63,724 nt of DNA from JADKFD01 sp050250665 (GCA_050250665.1 JBFWOF010000038.1:1-63724), one strand, 5' to 3'. Counted from the first letter of the stretch, positions 54,414 through 63,251 are shown. Made by a program: numbers and translations. The notes: generated by a model not told the origin, from the letters alone.

Positions 54414-55442
54414 ATGCGCCGAATCCTCATCGAGCGACCCGGCGGCTACGATCAGCTGCGGCTGGTTCATGACGCCGATCCGACGCCAGCGGCCGATCAG
54501 ATTGCCATCGAGGTTGCCGCCTGCGGCGTGAATTACGCCGATGGCATCATTCGCATGGGTCTGTATGAATCGGCGAAGAAGCTGCATGGTTATCCGATCA
54601 CGCCAGGTTTCGAGATTGCAGGCCGCGTCACTGCCATTGGCGATGCGGTGCAGGGCTTCGCCGTCGGCGACGAGGTACTGGCACTGACCCTGTTCGGCGG
54701 CTATGCCAGCCGCGTGCTGCTGACCGCCGATCGCGTATTCGCCCGGCCGGCCAATCTCAGCGCCGAAGCCGGCGCCGCCATCCCCACCGTGTTCCTCACC
54801 GCCTGGTGGATGGCCCACCAGCAACTGCGCCCCAGGCCCGGCGACTGTTGGCTGGTGCATTCGGCAGCAGGCGGCGTCGGTAGTGCGCTGGCGCAGCTGG
54901 GCAAGCTCGCCGGCTGCAGGGTCATCGGCGTGGTCGGCGCCGCCCACAAGGTCGACAGCGCCCGCGCTGCCGGTTGCGCCGAGGTCATCGACAAGTCGTC
55001 CACGGCGCTCTGGCCACGGCTGCACGAACTGGCGCCACAGGGTGTGCAAGCGGTGTTTGACGCCAATGGCGTATCCACGCTGGCGCAGAGCTACGCCCAC
55101 CTGGCACCGACCGGCTCGCTGCTGATCTACGGCTTCGCCTCCATGCTGCCGCGCAACGGGCGCCTGAACTGGCTCAGCCTGGCCTGGGACTGGCTGCGCA
55201 CGCCGCGCTTCAATCCCCTGTCCATGACCCGCGACAACCGCAGCGTGCTGGCCTGCAATCTGAGTTTTCTATCCAGCGAATCCACCCGCCTGCGCGAAGG
55301 CATGCTGTGGCTGCTGGAACGCTTCGCCGACGGCCGTCTGCAGCCGCCACCGATCACGAGCTTCCCGCTGGAACGCGCCGCCGAGGCCCAGCGCGCCATC
55401 GAGAGCGGGCGCACGGTGGGCAAGCTGGTGCTTTTGCCCTAG
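54414..55442 (+). CDS. Quinone-oxidoreductase-like MDR dehydrogenase (VAT1-like)
   Basis: A 342-residue cytosolic NADPH-dependent reductase. The N-terminal half has ACGVNYADGIIRMGLYES and GFEIAGRVTAIGDAV; the Rossmann half has VHSAAGGVGSALAQLGKLAG. The structural zinc cysteines are absent. The RxNxLSM-type segment near 260 (TPRFNPLSMTRDNRSVLACN) and C-terminal GRTVGKLVLLP fit the synaptic-vesicle VAT1-like subgroup. It begins 8 bp after the haem protein gene, so it closes a three-gene operon. How a cytosolic reductase works with an exported haem protein is not clear from sequence. Confidence 0.88.
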   Translation: MRRILIERPGGYDQLRLVHDADPTPAADQIAIEVAACGVNYADGIIRMGLYESAKKLHGYPITPGFEIAGRVTAIGDAVQGFAVGDEVLALTLFGGYASRVLLTADRVFARPANLSAEAGAAIPTVFLTAWWMAHQQLRPRPGDCWLVHSAAGGVGSALAQLGKLAGCRVIGVVGAAHKVDSARAAGCAEVIDKSSTALWPRLHELAPQGVQAVFDANGVSTLAQSYAHLAPTGSLLIYGFASMLPRNGRLNWLSLAWDWLRTPRFNPLSMTRDNRSVLACNLSFLSSESTRLREGMLWLLERFADGRLQPPPITSFPLERAAEAQRAIESGRTVGKLVLLP

Positions 55443-55443
55443 C

Positions 55444-55912
55444 GGCAGGAAAAGGGGAAAGGGAAAGAGAAAAGGGAAGATCAAGAGCGGGCACGGGCAC
55501 TGCCTGTTTTCTGTGGGAGCGGGCTCTGCCCGCGACAGGCTGTCGCGGGCAGAGCCCGATCTCACAAGACATATCGTAAGTCATTGTTTTATTGGCTCAC
55601 AAAGAGGGGGCACGGGGCAGGGGCACGGGGCACGGGGCACGGGGCACGGGGCACGGGGTTGCAGAATTGCCTCATCACGGCGTCATTGCGAGCGCAGCGA
55701 AGCAATCCAGATTCTCCTCGCAAGTGCCTGGATTGCTTCGTCACTGCGTTCCTCGCAATGACGCCACGAGGCCATTCCGCTTGCCCCCTGCCCCTGTCTG
55801 ATGAGCGAAATTGCGCACCGCCAGGGGCGACGGGGACTTCCACAATCCGAGTGCTCCCGAGTTGCCGCTTTTGATCTCCCCCTTTTCCTTTTTCCCTTTT
55901 CCTGCTCCTCCA
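55444..55912. repeat. Inverted GGAAAAG heptad element enclosing other repeats
   Basis: The left end, 55444-55490, is GGCAGGAAAAGGGG and further GGAAAAG-type heptads leading into GATCAAGAGCGG. The right end, about 55862-55912, is the reverse complement (CCGCTTTTGATCTC, then CCTTTTC heptads, then CTGCTCC). Inside lie a hairpin (GTGGGAGCGGGCTCTGCCCG and its mate, 55512-55562), a run of GGGGCAC heptads (55606-55660) and the palindromic repeat GCGTCATTGCGAGC...AATGACGCC (55680-55764). No gene is visible in this stretch of 510 bp. Confidence 0.78.
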
Positions 55913-55952
55913 GCCTTGCGCTATCGTCAGCGGTCAGCCGTGAACCCAACCA

Positions 55953-57395
55953 ATGACCGAATCCACGCCTTCCTATGCCGCCCGCGAGCGCCCGGTATTG
56001 ACGCCCAGCCAGTTGAACCGGCTGGCGCGACAGCTGCTGGAGGACGCTTTTGCGCAGGTTTGGGTCGAGGGCGAGATTTCGAACTACACCCGGGCGGCTT
56101 CCGGGCATTGGTACTTCACGCTGAAGGATCGCGACGCCCAGATCCGCTGCGCGATGTTCAAGTCGAACAATCTATACGTGCGCAACAAACCGGTGGATGG
56201 CGCCCAGGTGCTGGTCCGCGGTCGGATCAGTCTGTACGAGGCCCGCGGTGACTATCAGTTGATCTGCGAGCACATGGAGGACGCCGGCCTTGGTCGTTTG
56301 ATGCGCGAGTTCGAGCGGCTCAAAGCGCTGCTGCAGGCGGAAGGACTGACCGACCCGGCCCGCAAGCGCCCGCTGCCACGCATGCCCATGCGCATTGCCG
56401 TCATCAGTTCCGCCCAGGGCGCGGCCATCCGCGATGTGCTGTCGGTGTGCGCCCGGCGCTGGCCGCTGTTGCAGATCGACCTGTTTCCGGCCCAGGTGCA
56501 GGGTGCCGACGCCCCGGCGCAGCTGCGCGCAGCACTGGCGGCGGCCCTGGCAGCCCCTGAAGCCTATGCACTGGTACTGCTGACCCGCGGCGGCGGATCG
56601 TTGGAGGATCTGGCGGCCTTCAACGACGAGGCGCTGGCGCGGATGATCGCGGCCTCGCCGATCCCGACCGTCTCCGCGGTGGGCCACGAAACCGATTTCA
56701 CCATCGCCGATCTGGTGGCCGACGTCCGCGCACCTACACCCTCGGCAGCCGCCGAACTGATCACGCCCAGTGCCGACGCCCTGCGCCAGCAGATGGATCG
56801 GCGCGCCCAGGAACTGCGTGAGCATTTCCGCCGCCGCATCCAACGCTGGCAACAACGCAACGACGCATGTGAACGCCTGCTCCGTGCGCATGACCCCAGA
56901 CGCGCACTGCGCCTGGCCCAGTTGCGACTGCAGGCATTGCGGCAGCGCGCCGATTCGTCGTTACATGCGCGGGTGCAGCGGCGTCGCAACGAACTCGGAC
57001 TCGTGCTCGAAGCCATCCGCCTGCGCGCGCCGCAGCGGCGCATCAGCGATACCCGACAGCAGGCCGGTCAGCTGCAGTCCAGACTGAAAACCATCGCCGC
57101 CCGCTGGCTGCAACAGCCGCGCACCACGCTGGATCATCAGCGCCACGCCCTGCTGCAGAGCGTCCCGGATCTGGCACTGCTGCGCGCACGTTGTCGACAG
57201 GCGGTCGACAGCCTGCGTCAGCTGGGGCCCGACGCCACACTGCAGCGCGGCTATGTGCTGCTGAAACGAGCCAGCGACGGCCAATTGCTGATGCGCGCCA
57301 GCGCGGTCAAGCCCAATGAGACGCTGATTGCGCGCTTTGCCGATGGCGAAAAGCGATTGCGCAGTGAAGACATGTCTGGAATGGACGAAGCCTGA
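55953..57395 (+). CDS. xseA: Exodeoxyribonuclease VII large subunit
   Basis: A 480-residue nuclease subunit for single-stranded DNA. An N-terminal OB fold (about 15-110: QVWVEGEISNYTRAASGHWY, FTLKDRDAQIRCAMFK) is followed by the catalytic core with ISSAQGAAIRDVL, LLTRGGGSLEDLAAFNDE and AVGHETDFTIADLVADVRAPTPS. A long coiled coil (about 275-410) and a C-terminal LQRGYVLL segment complete it. Length is close to E. coli XseA (456). The start ATG 55953 precedes the OB fold by about 15 residues. xseB is not adjacent. Confidence 0.96.
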   Translation: MTESTPSYAARERPVLTPSQLNRLARQLLEDAFAQVWVEGEISNYTRAASGHWYFTLKDRDAQIRCAMFKSNNLYVRNKPVDGAQVLVRGRISLYEARGDYQLICEHMEDAGLGRLMREFERLKALLQAEGLTDPARKRPLPRMPMRIAVISSAQGAAIRDVLSVCARRWPLLQIDLFPAQVQGADAPAQLRAALAAALAAPEAYALVLLTRGGGSLEDLAAFNDEALARMIAASPIPTVSAVGHETDFTIADLVADVRAPTPSAAAELITPSADALRQQMDRRAQELREHFRRRIQRWQQRNDACERLLRAHDPRRALRLAQLRLQALRQRADSSLHARVQRRRNELGLVLEAIRLRAPQRRISDTRQQAGQLQSRLKTIAARWLQQPRTTLDHQRHALLQSVPDLALLRARCRQAVDSLRQLGPDATLQRGYVLLKRASDGQLLMRASAVKPNETLIARFADGEKRLRSEDMSGMDEA

Positions 57396-57492
57396 CTCGG
57401 TTTCGAAACTCCCGGTGTCATCGAGCCCGCTACGGCGGCACCCGGCCTGCGGCAGCCTCGATTCTGGAGTCGCGCTGCAGGTCGACGACCGG

Positions 57493-58005
57493 CTACTTGC
57501 GCCGCAGCGATCCCTCGGCAGGCGGCAGCGTTTGCGGCTCGAGGCCAGCCAACTCGTGTATCGAGCTTGCCCGCACGGTCGCTGCACTCTGCGCCACCGG
57601 CGGCGGCGTGAGTCGCAATTTGTCCAGCCGTAGCGACTGGGTGACCGAAGGCTGCTCGTCCTCCGCCGGCCGCTCCACGGTCAGCAGAAACTCCGGACCG
57701 TTGAGGCCCAGACGCACGTAATCACCGCTGGACAGGGCAACAGTTCCGATGACTCGCTGACCATTCAGATAGGTGCCATTGCTGCTGAGCAGATCGGTCA
57801 GTGTGTAATGACGCTCGCCTTCCTCCGGATCGATCCACTCGATCACCGCATGGCTGCGCGAAACCATGGTGTCCTTGTCGGCGTCGACACGTACATCGCA
57901 CTGGGGACCACGCCCCAGATATAGCGACGTGAAACGGCTCAAGGGATAGACCTCGGTATGTCCGGTGCGCGCGCCGCTGATGAAGTTGACGATGATCCGA
58001 TCCAC
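57493..58005 (-). CDS. FHA-domain protein
   Basis: A 170-residue cytosolic protein. Residues about 20-110 are a forkhead-associated domain with LGRGPQCDVRVD, VSRSHAVI and LSSNGTYLNGQRV, the conserved G-R, S-x-x-H and N-G residues that read phosphothreonine. The tail (about 115-170) is Pro/Gln-rich and disordered. It may read phosphoproteins made by a Hanks kinase such as the one at 31185, but nothing links them besides family logic. The likely start is GTG 58005; a GGGG stretch precedes it. It converges on xseA. Confidence 0.88.
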   Translation of the reverse strand: MDRIIVNFISGARTGHTEVYPLSRFTSLYLGRGPQCDVRVDADKDTMVSRSHAVIEWIDPEEGERHYTLTDLLSSNGTYLNGQRVIGTVALSSGDYVRLGLNGPEFLLTVERPAEDEQPSVTQSLRLDKLRLTPPPVAQSAATVRASSIHELAGLEPQTLPPAEGSLRRK

Positions 58006-58106
58006 ACCGGCCCCGATTGGGAATTCAGGGCCGTATCGTAACGCGTCATCGTCGGGCTGGCGACGTAGCGACCGGGACGACGGGTGGGTAAAGGCCGATC
58101 AAGGGC

Positions 58107-58490
58107 ATCGGGCCGCCAAGGCGAGCTGGCGCTGAACGATCTTGCTGATTCGTAGCGGCTTTGAGGAGGGACGCGCGCCTGCGCGGCCGCTCTTGATCTC
58201 CGGCCCATGGATCGGGCCGCCAAGGCGAACTGGCGCTGAACGATCTTGCTGATTCGTAGCGGCTTTGAGGAGGGACGCGCGCCTGCGCGGCCGCTCTTGA
58301 TCTCCGGCCCATGGAAGGCGGCGCCGCAGCGCGGCGCCCTCCAGGGCAGGGCCAGCCTCCGCAGCCGCTCTTGATCCCCGCCGGTGAAAAGGCGGCGCCG
58401 CAGCGCGGCGCCCTCCAGGGCAACAGCTTGAATGAGTCCTGCACTGTGCTTCCCTTTTTCCTTTTTCCTTTTCCCCTTTTCCCGTCCCGC
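58107..58490. repeat. Tandem 104-bp repeats, GC hairpins and a CTTTTTC heptad array
   Basis: GGCCGCCAAGGCGA and its following sequence occur at 58111 and again at 58215, 104 bp apart, each ending CCGCTCTTGATCTCCGGCCC. Then GGCGGCGCCGCAGCGCGGCG and its tail CCCTCCAGGGCA occur twice (from about 58318 and 58390). The block ends with CTTTTTC-type heptads at 58447-58487, the same motif as at 55875-55905. CCGCTCTTGATC occurs three times here. This is the gap of 540 bp between the FHA gene and the sigma gene. Confidence 0.8.
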
Positions 58491-58545
58491 AAACCCCATT
58501 CGCCGCCCCGGCGCGTTGATCAGGACATGAAGCTCTCACCAAACC

Positions 58546-59136
58546 ATGCGCTTGGGCTATCGTCGTCGGGTGAAAACGCCCGGGCCAGCCGTGGAACACG
58601 ACGACAGCGACGAAAACCTGATGCTGCGCTATGCCGCTGGCGAGGCTGTGGCCTTCGATCTGCTATATGGGCGCTATCGGGTGCGACTGTTGCGCTATCT
58701 GGTGCGCCTGACCGGGCAGACCGCCGTGGCTGAAGAACTCTACCAGGACACCTGGAGCCGGGTGATCGACGCCCGCGCCCGCTATGAGCCCAGCGCGCGC
58801 TTTGCCGCCTGGCTGTTTCGCATCGCCCACCATCTGGCCATCGATCATCTGCGACGATCCCGGCCGACGGTGAGTGCAGACGAAGTGCTGATCGCCTTTC
58901 CCGGCCTGCCGGAAGACGATCCAGCCCTGGCACTGGACCAGTCGCAACAGATGCAGCGACTGTCGGACCTGGTGGATGCGCTTCCTGAAGAGCAACGCGC
59001 GGTGCTGTTGATGCGCGCCGAAGGCGACCTCACTCTGGAGGAGATCGCCACGAGTGTCGGCACCGGACGTGAGACGATCAAATCGCGCCTGCGCTACGCG
59101 CTGGCCAAGCTGCGGGAAGGATTGAAAGGGTCATGA
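58546..59136 (+). CDS. ECF RNA polymerase sigma factor (RpoE-like)
   Basis: A 196-residue sigma factor. Sigma-2 includes YRVRLLRYLVRLTGQTAVAE, ELYQDTWSRVIDARARYEP and FAAWLFRIAHHLAIDHLRRS; sigma-4 includes LPEEQRAVLLMRAEGDLTLE and GTGRETIKSRLRYALAKLRE. Unlike the sigma factor at 30561 it keeps an acidic pattern near AEELYQDTW. The start is uncertain: ATG 58546, GTG 58570 and GTG 58591 are all possible, none with a strong ribosome site. It overlaps the next gene by four bases (ATGA), the usual coupling of sigma and anti-sigma genes. Confidence 0.88.
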   Translation: MRLGYRRRVKTPGPAVEHDDSDENLMLRYAAGEAVAFDLLYGRYRVRLLRYLVRLTGQTAVAEELYQDTWSRVIDARARYEPSARFAAWLFRIAHHLAIDHLRRSRPTVSADEVLIAFPGLPEDDPALALDQSQQMQRLSDLVDALPEEQRAVLLMRAEGDLTLEEIATSVGTGRETIKSRLRYALAKLREGLKGS

Positions 59137-60173
59137 GCGGGAATTCGCGCTTCGAGCGCCTGGAGAACGAGATCGTCGATGCACTGCGCCGGGCACCCGG
59201 AGCAGAGCCGTCGGCCGATCTCGACGCCCGCATCCTGGCCCGCGCCCATGCCGCCGTCGCCAAGGCACCGCAACGCCGCAGCCAACCGCGCTGGATGAGC
59301 CTGGCAGCTGGCGTCGTGGTGCTGGTCGGCAGTGGCCTGGCCCTGCGTATCTGGCAGCAGCTCGAGCACGAACCCAGCCGTCTGGATGCGCCGCCTGCGG
59401 TTTCCGCACCGGCGCCCATGGAAGCCGACCATGCCGCCGACGACAACTTCATGCGCAGCGCCGAGAAACGGTCTGCCGAGAACGCCGGCTTCGCCGAAGG
59501 ATCAACCCTGGATTCGGAGGTGGCGGCCGATCGAAGCGCTGCAGCCAAACCGGCCGCGCCGCAGCCTCAGCCCAGGTCGCCGGCACCACAGACGTCGTCA
59601 ACAGCGGCTTCGGGGCCGGCTCCCGCAGCCAAGTCCGATGATCGTGGGCGTCGTGATGCCCAGCCCTTCCCGGCCGAGCTGGCGCCGAAGGCGCCAGCGG
59701 TGCGTCAGCAGGAGGCGGTGGGCCAGATCGTTGTGGCCGCTCCGCCAACGGAACCTCGGGCAGAACCGGTCACGGCCCAGAAGCTGGCGCCGGCGCCGGC
59801 CGCGGCACCGCCTGTGCCCTACGCCGTGATAGAGGAAGCGATGGCGCCTGAAGCCAAGCGTGAGCACTTGAGCAAGGAAATGCCGTCGGATCGAGATGCA
59901 AGCACCGGCGCGGCCGGCCTGCGCATGCCCGCCGAGCTCAGCGGTGGCCGCGCCAACGATGCCAGCAGCAAGCTCTCGGGCGCCGCTGATGCACCCGCAG
60001 CCATGGCGGACAAGGCCATCGACGCTTTCGACAGCATCGTCGAAGAGGCACGCGAGGCCCTGAAGCGCGGCGACATGGATCGCGCCCGCCGCCTGATCCA
60101 GACGCTGCGCCAGGACTATCCGAAACGCGAACTACCGCAGGATCTGCGCTTTGCAGACGACGCCAATCATTGA
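59133..60173 (+). CDS. Putative membrane anti-sigma factor with Ala/Pro-rich linker
   Basis: 346 residues, start overlapping the sigma gene stop. Residues about 1-53 are helical and cytoplasmic (RFERLENEIVDALRRAP), one TM helix covers 55-73 (SLAAGVVVLVGSGLALRIW), then about 200 periplasmic residues are dominated by Ala, Pro, Glu and Lys. The C-terminal 45 residues are helical (SIVEEAREALKRGDMDRARR). Position and topology argue for an anti-sigma factor, but I see no zinc motif (HxxxCxxC) and no RskA signature, so this is inference. The low-complexity part may span the cell wall. Confidence 0.7.
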   Translation: MSGNSRFERLENEIVDALRRAPGAEPSADLDARILARAHAAVAKAPQRRSQPRWMSLAAGVVVLVGSGLALRIWQQLEHEPSRLDAPPAVSAPAPMEADHAADDNFMRSAEKRSAENAGFAEGSTLDSEVAADRSAAAKPAAPQPQPRSPAPQTSSTAASGPAPAAKSDDRGRRDAQPFPAELAPKAPAVRQQEAVGQIVVAAPPTEPRAEPVTAQKLAPAPAAAPPVPYAVIEEAMAPEAKREHLSKEMPSDRDASTGAAGLRMPAELSGGRANDASSKLSGAADAPAAMADKAIDAFDSIVEEAREALKRGDMDRARRLIQTLRQDYPKRELPQDLRFADDANH

Positions 60174-60206
60174 TGCCAGACCCCTCAGCGGCGCCGGGAC
60201 GGGACC

Positions 60207-60794
60207 ATGAGCGCTACCCTGGCCGAGTACGCAACGCACGAGCAGCTGATCCAGAAAAGCCGTTTTCTGGCTCGCGCCTGGCCGATCGACCACGTTGACG
60301 AGGCCCAGGCCCATGTCGAGCGCTGCGCACACGAGGACGCCAGTCACCATTGCTACGCCTGGCGCGCCGGTCAGCAATACCGTTTCCACGATGCCAACGA
60401 ACCCTCCGGAACCGCCGGGCGGCCGATCCTGCAGGCCATCGACGGTCAGGACCTGGATTACGTGGTGGTGGTTGTGACCCGCTGGTTCGGCGGCATCAAA
60501 CTCGGCGCCGGCGGCCTAGTGCGGGCCTACGGCGGCGTGGCTGCCGAATGCCTCCGCCAGGCGGCGCGCCGCGAGCTGATCGAGATGCAGACGCTGCAGA
60601 TCGCCCTGCCCTTTGCCCAGGAGAGCCTGCTGCGGCAGATTGCCGGCGAATGCGCTGGGCAGCTCGGCGCCGAGCACTACGACAGCCAGGGCTTCTCCTG
60701 CCAGCTCACGCTACCCGCCAGCCGCGCGGCCGAATGCCGACAGCGCCTGCAGGACGCCACCCGCGGCCAGGCCCAGATCAACCCGCTTCCGTAG
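60207..60794 (+). CDS. yigZ: YigZ/IMPACT family protein
   Basis: A 195-residue cytoplasmic protein of the UPF0029/IMPACT family. The N-terminal domain shows IQKSRFLARAWPIDHVDEA, HHCYAWRAG, DANEPSGTAGRPIL and VTRWFGGIKLGAGGLVRAYG, all diagnostic; the C-terminal half is a small DUF1949-type domain. The biochemical role in bacteria is not settled; links to translation have been proposed. ATG 60207 follows GGGACGGGACC. The gene is 33 bp behind the anti-sigma gene on the same strand, so it may share its transcript. The repeat array begins at its stop codon. Confidence 0.93.
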   Translation: MSATLAEYATHEQLIQKSRFLARAWPIDHVDEAQAHVERCAHEDASHHCYAWRAGQQYRFHDANEPSGTAGRPILQAIDGQDLDYVVVVVTRWFGGIKLGAGGLVRAYGGVAAECLRQAARRELIEMQTLQIALPFAQESLLRQIAGECAGQLGAEHYDSQGFSCQLTLPASRAAECRQRLQDATRGQAQINPLP

Positions 60795-61684
60795 GAGCGA
60801 GCTCGCGTCGCGACCGCCATGACGCGCGGCGGTTGCGAAGATCGGGAACCGCGGCGTGTTGTTGCCGGCAACGGAACGCGGAGAACGCAGAGGGACGCAG
60901 AGAACGCGGAGAGAAGCTAAGTTGTCTTCGAATGGCGCCCTACTCTGCGTTCTCCGCTGCCCTCTGCGTTCTCCGCGGTGAAGCTTCTGCCCGCCAGTCA
61001 GAGCGAAGGCCTGCCGGTGCCGTGGCCGAAGAACCACGGTCGCGCCGCAAGGGCGCTCCGACGGAAGAGACCGCGGCTTGTAGGAGCGACCTTGCGTCGC
61101 GACCGCCATGGCGCGCCGCAGTGGCGAAGATCGGGAACCGCGGTGTGCTGTTGCCGGAAGCAGGACACAGAGAACGCAGAGGGACGCAGAGAACGCGGAG
61201 AAAGCAGAATGGTCTTCGAAAAATGCCCTTCTCTGCGTTCTCCGCGGCCCTCAGCGTTCTCCGCGTTGAAGCATCTGCCCGGCAGTCAGGGCGAAGATCG
61301 GCTGGTGCCGTATGCCGATGAACCACGGGCGCGCCGCAAGGGCGCTCCTACGGAAGAGACCGCTTCTCGTAGGAGCGACCTTGCGTCGCGACCGCCATGG
61401 CGCGCCGCGGTGGCGAAGGTCGGGAGCCGCGGCGTGCTGTTGCCGGAAGCAGGACACAGAGAACGCAGAGGGACGCAGAGAACACGGAGAAAGCAGAATG
61501 GTCTTCAAACAAAGCCCTTCTCTGCGTTCTCCACGGTCCTCAGCGTTCTCCGCGTTGAAGCTTCTGTCCGACAGTCAGGGCGAAGATCGGCTGGTGCCGT
61601 ATGCCGATGAACCACGGTCGCGCCGCAAGGGCGCTCCTACGGAAGAGACCGCCTCTTGTAGGAGCGACCTTGCGTCGCGACCGC
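60792..61684. repeat. Tandem array of 289-bp REP-bounded units
   Basis: Units begin at 60792, 61080, 61369 and 61658 (periods 288, 289, 289), three complete and one truncated. Each opens with GTAGGAGCGACCTTGCGTCG and closes with the reverse type CGCCGCAAGGGCGCTCCTAC, so the ends are inverted. Inside, AACGCAGAGGGACGCAGAGA faces its near complement CTCTGCGTTCTCCGCGG about 60 bp further on, a second nested inverted repeat. One diverged unit lies at 6968-7257. This block of almost 900 bp has no gene. Confidence 0.9.
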
Positions 61685-61766
61685 CGTCATCCATCCCTCT
61701 TCACAGCATCTTGAAATCCGCCAGCGCCGGCCCATCTCACAGGCCATCACCCTCTCTGGTCCGTGT

Positions 61767-61949
61767 ATGAAACTGCCCACCTGGCTGTCGAAGATTCTGG
61801 TGACCGTGCTCAGCGCCTCGCTGGTGCTTGGATTGGCGGTCGGCGGTACCTGGCTCACGCGTCATCCCATGCCGCAGGTCAACCTGATGCCGGTGGCGAT
61901 GGTGGTGGGACTGGCCAGTCTGGTTTACGGCGCGCGCAACAAGAGCTGA
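61767..61949 (+). CDS. Small two-helix membrane protein
   Basis: 60 residues: a first hydrophobic helix at about 8-30 (SKILVTVLSASLVLGLAVGG) and a second at about 40-55 (LMPVAMVVGLASLVYGA) with a basic tail ARNKS. The length, hydrophobic pattern and position 20 bp before the FAD oxidase gene support a real gene. No ribosome site is obvious ahead of ATG 61767 and I recognise no family, so it remains tentative. Confidence 0.55.
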   Translation: MKLPTWLSKILVTVLSASLVLGLAVGGTWLTRHPMPQVNLMPVAMVVGLASLVYGARNKS

Positions 61950-61969
61950 CAAAGCGGCATCATCTGCCG

Positions 61970-63250
61970 ATGAAGATCGGCACCTACTATCAGGCAACCC
62001 GCCGCGAGCCGGCGGAGCACTCACCCCTGCAGGGACCGTCGCGCGCGCGCGTCGTCGTCGTTGGCGGCGGCTATGCCGGACTGGCCACAGCGCTGGGACT
62101 GGCCGAGCGCGGCGTCAGCGATGTGCTGCTGCTGGAATCCGAGTCCATCGGCTTTGGCGCCAGTGGTCGCAACGGCGGCTTCGTCTTCGGCGGATACTCG
62201 CTCGGCGAAGCGGCGCTGCGGGCCGAGGTCGGCGCTGACACCTCGCGGTGGATGTATGGATTGACGCGCACCGCCGTCGGCACCATCCGCGCCCGCATCG
62301 ATCGCTATGCCATTCAATGCGATCCGGTCGACGCCGGCGTCATCTGGGCGAACTGGTTCAAGGATCCGTCACTACTGAGTGAGCGCCAATCGCTGCTGCG
62401 CGAACAATTCGGCGTGAACTGGACCACGCTGACCCCGGATCAGCTGCGCGCGCAGCTGAATACTGGGCGCTACCACGGCGGGCTGTTCGAATCTGAGGCC
62501 TTTCATGTGCACCCGCTCAATCTGGCGCTGGGTATGGCCAGAGCCGCCCAGAGCCTTGGCGTATTTGTACGCGGCGCCAGCCCGGTGATCCGAATCGAAA
62601 GAACCGGCACGACCTGGCGCGTGCATTGCAAGCGGGGAGCCATCGATGCCGATACCGTGGTCGTCGCCGGCGGTGGCTATCTGCAGCGACTGGTGCCGGC
62701 CCTGCAGCGGGCGCTGCTGCCGATTGCCACCTATGTGGCCGTGACAGAGCCCCTGGGCGATCGGCTGAGCGACGCCATCCGCACTCGCGCCGCCATCTAC
62801 GACACCCGCTTCGCCTTCGACTACTACCGCGCCCTGCCCGATACGCGCCTGCTCTGGGGTGGACGCATCTCGATCCTGAATCGTTCACCGCAGGCCGTGG
62901 CGCGACTACTCAAGGCCGACATCAAACGGGTCTATCCGCAGCTGGGCGAGTTCGAGATTGACTACGCCTGGAGCGGTTTGATGAGCTACGCCCGCCATGA
63001 AATGCCTCAGCTCGGCCAGCTCGAGTCCGGCCTCTGGTACGCCCAGGCCTTCGGCGGACATGGCGTCGCCACCACGACCGCGATCGGTGAAGTGCTGGCC
63101 CAGGGTATCGCTGGCGAGAACGAGGACTGGCGACGCTTCAGCCCCTTCGGCCTGAGTCGCACCTGGCGCCCCTTCGGCTTCCTCGGTGCCCAGGCGACCT
63201 ACAGCTGGCTGCAGGCGCGGGATGCGTGGAAGGATCGGCGGGAGCGGTGA
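61970..63250 (+). CDS. FAD-dependent amine/amino-acid oxidase (DAO fold, PuuB-like)
   Basis: 426 residues of the glycine-oxidase/DAO superfamily. The FAD-binding Rossmann motif is VVVVGGGYAGLATALGLAER (G32-G37), followed by GFGASGRNGGFVFGGYSLG, the pattern of the PuuB/OrdL subgroup that oxidises gamma-glutamylputrescine and related amines. The C-terminal part has AQAFGGHGVATTTAIGEVLA. Which amine is oxidised cannot be told, and no other polyamine gene is nearby. ATG 61970 is the family-type start; a longer open frame upstream reads through the small membrane protein gene in another frame and is not used. Confidence 0.88.
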   Translation: MKIGTYYQATRREPAEHSPLQGPSRARVVVVGGGYAGLATALGLAERGVSDVLLLESESIGFGASGRNGGFVFGGYSLGEAALRAEVGADTSRWMYGLTRTAVGTIRARIDRYAIQCDPVDAGVIWANWFKDPSLLSERQSLLREQFGVNWTTLTPDQLRAQLNTGRYHGGLFESEAFHVHPLNLALGMARAAQSLGVFVRGASPVIRIERTGTTWRVHCKRGAIDADTVVVAGGGYLQRLVPALQRALLPIATYVAVTEPLGDRLSDAIRTRAAIYDTRFAFDYYRALPDTRLLWGGRISILNRSPQAVARLLKADIKRVYPQLGEFEIDYAWSGLMSYARHEMPQLGQLESGLWYAQAFGGHGVATTTAIGEVLAQGIAGENEDWRRFSPFGLSRTWRPFGFLGAQATYSWLQARDAWKDRRER

Positions 63251-63251
63251 G

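Noticed and set aside
55683..56108. A frame with peptides such as RHCEERSDEAIQ and similar ones near 5500 and 50700.
   Set aside because: This is the familiar spurious product of the widespread GCGTCATTGCGA palindromic repeat.
60940..61610. Several open frames of 85-210 codons within the 289-bp array.
   Set aside because: They are translations of the repeat unit, appear equally in several frames and lack ribosome sites.
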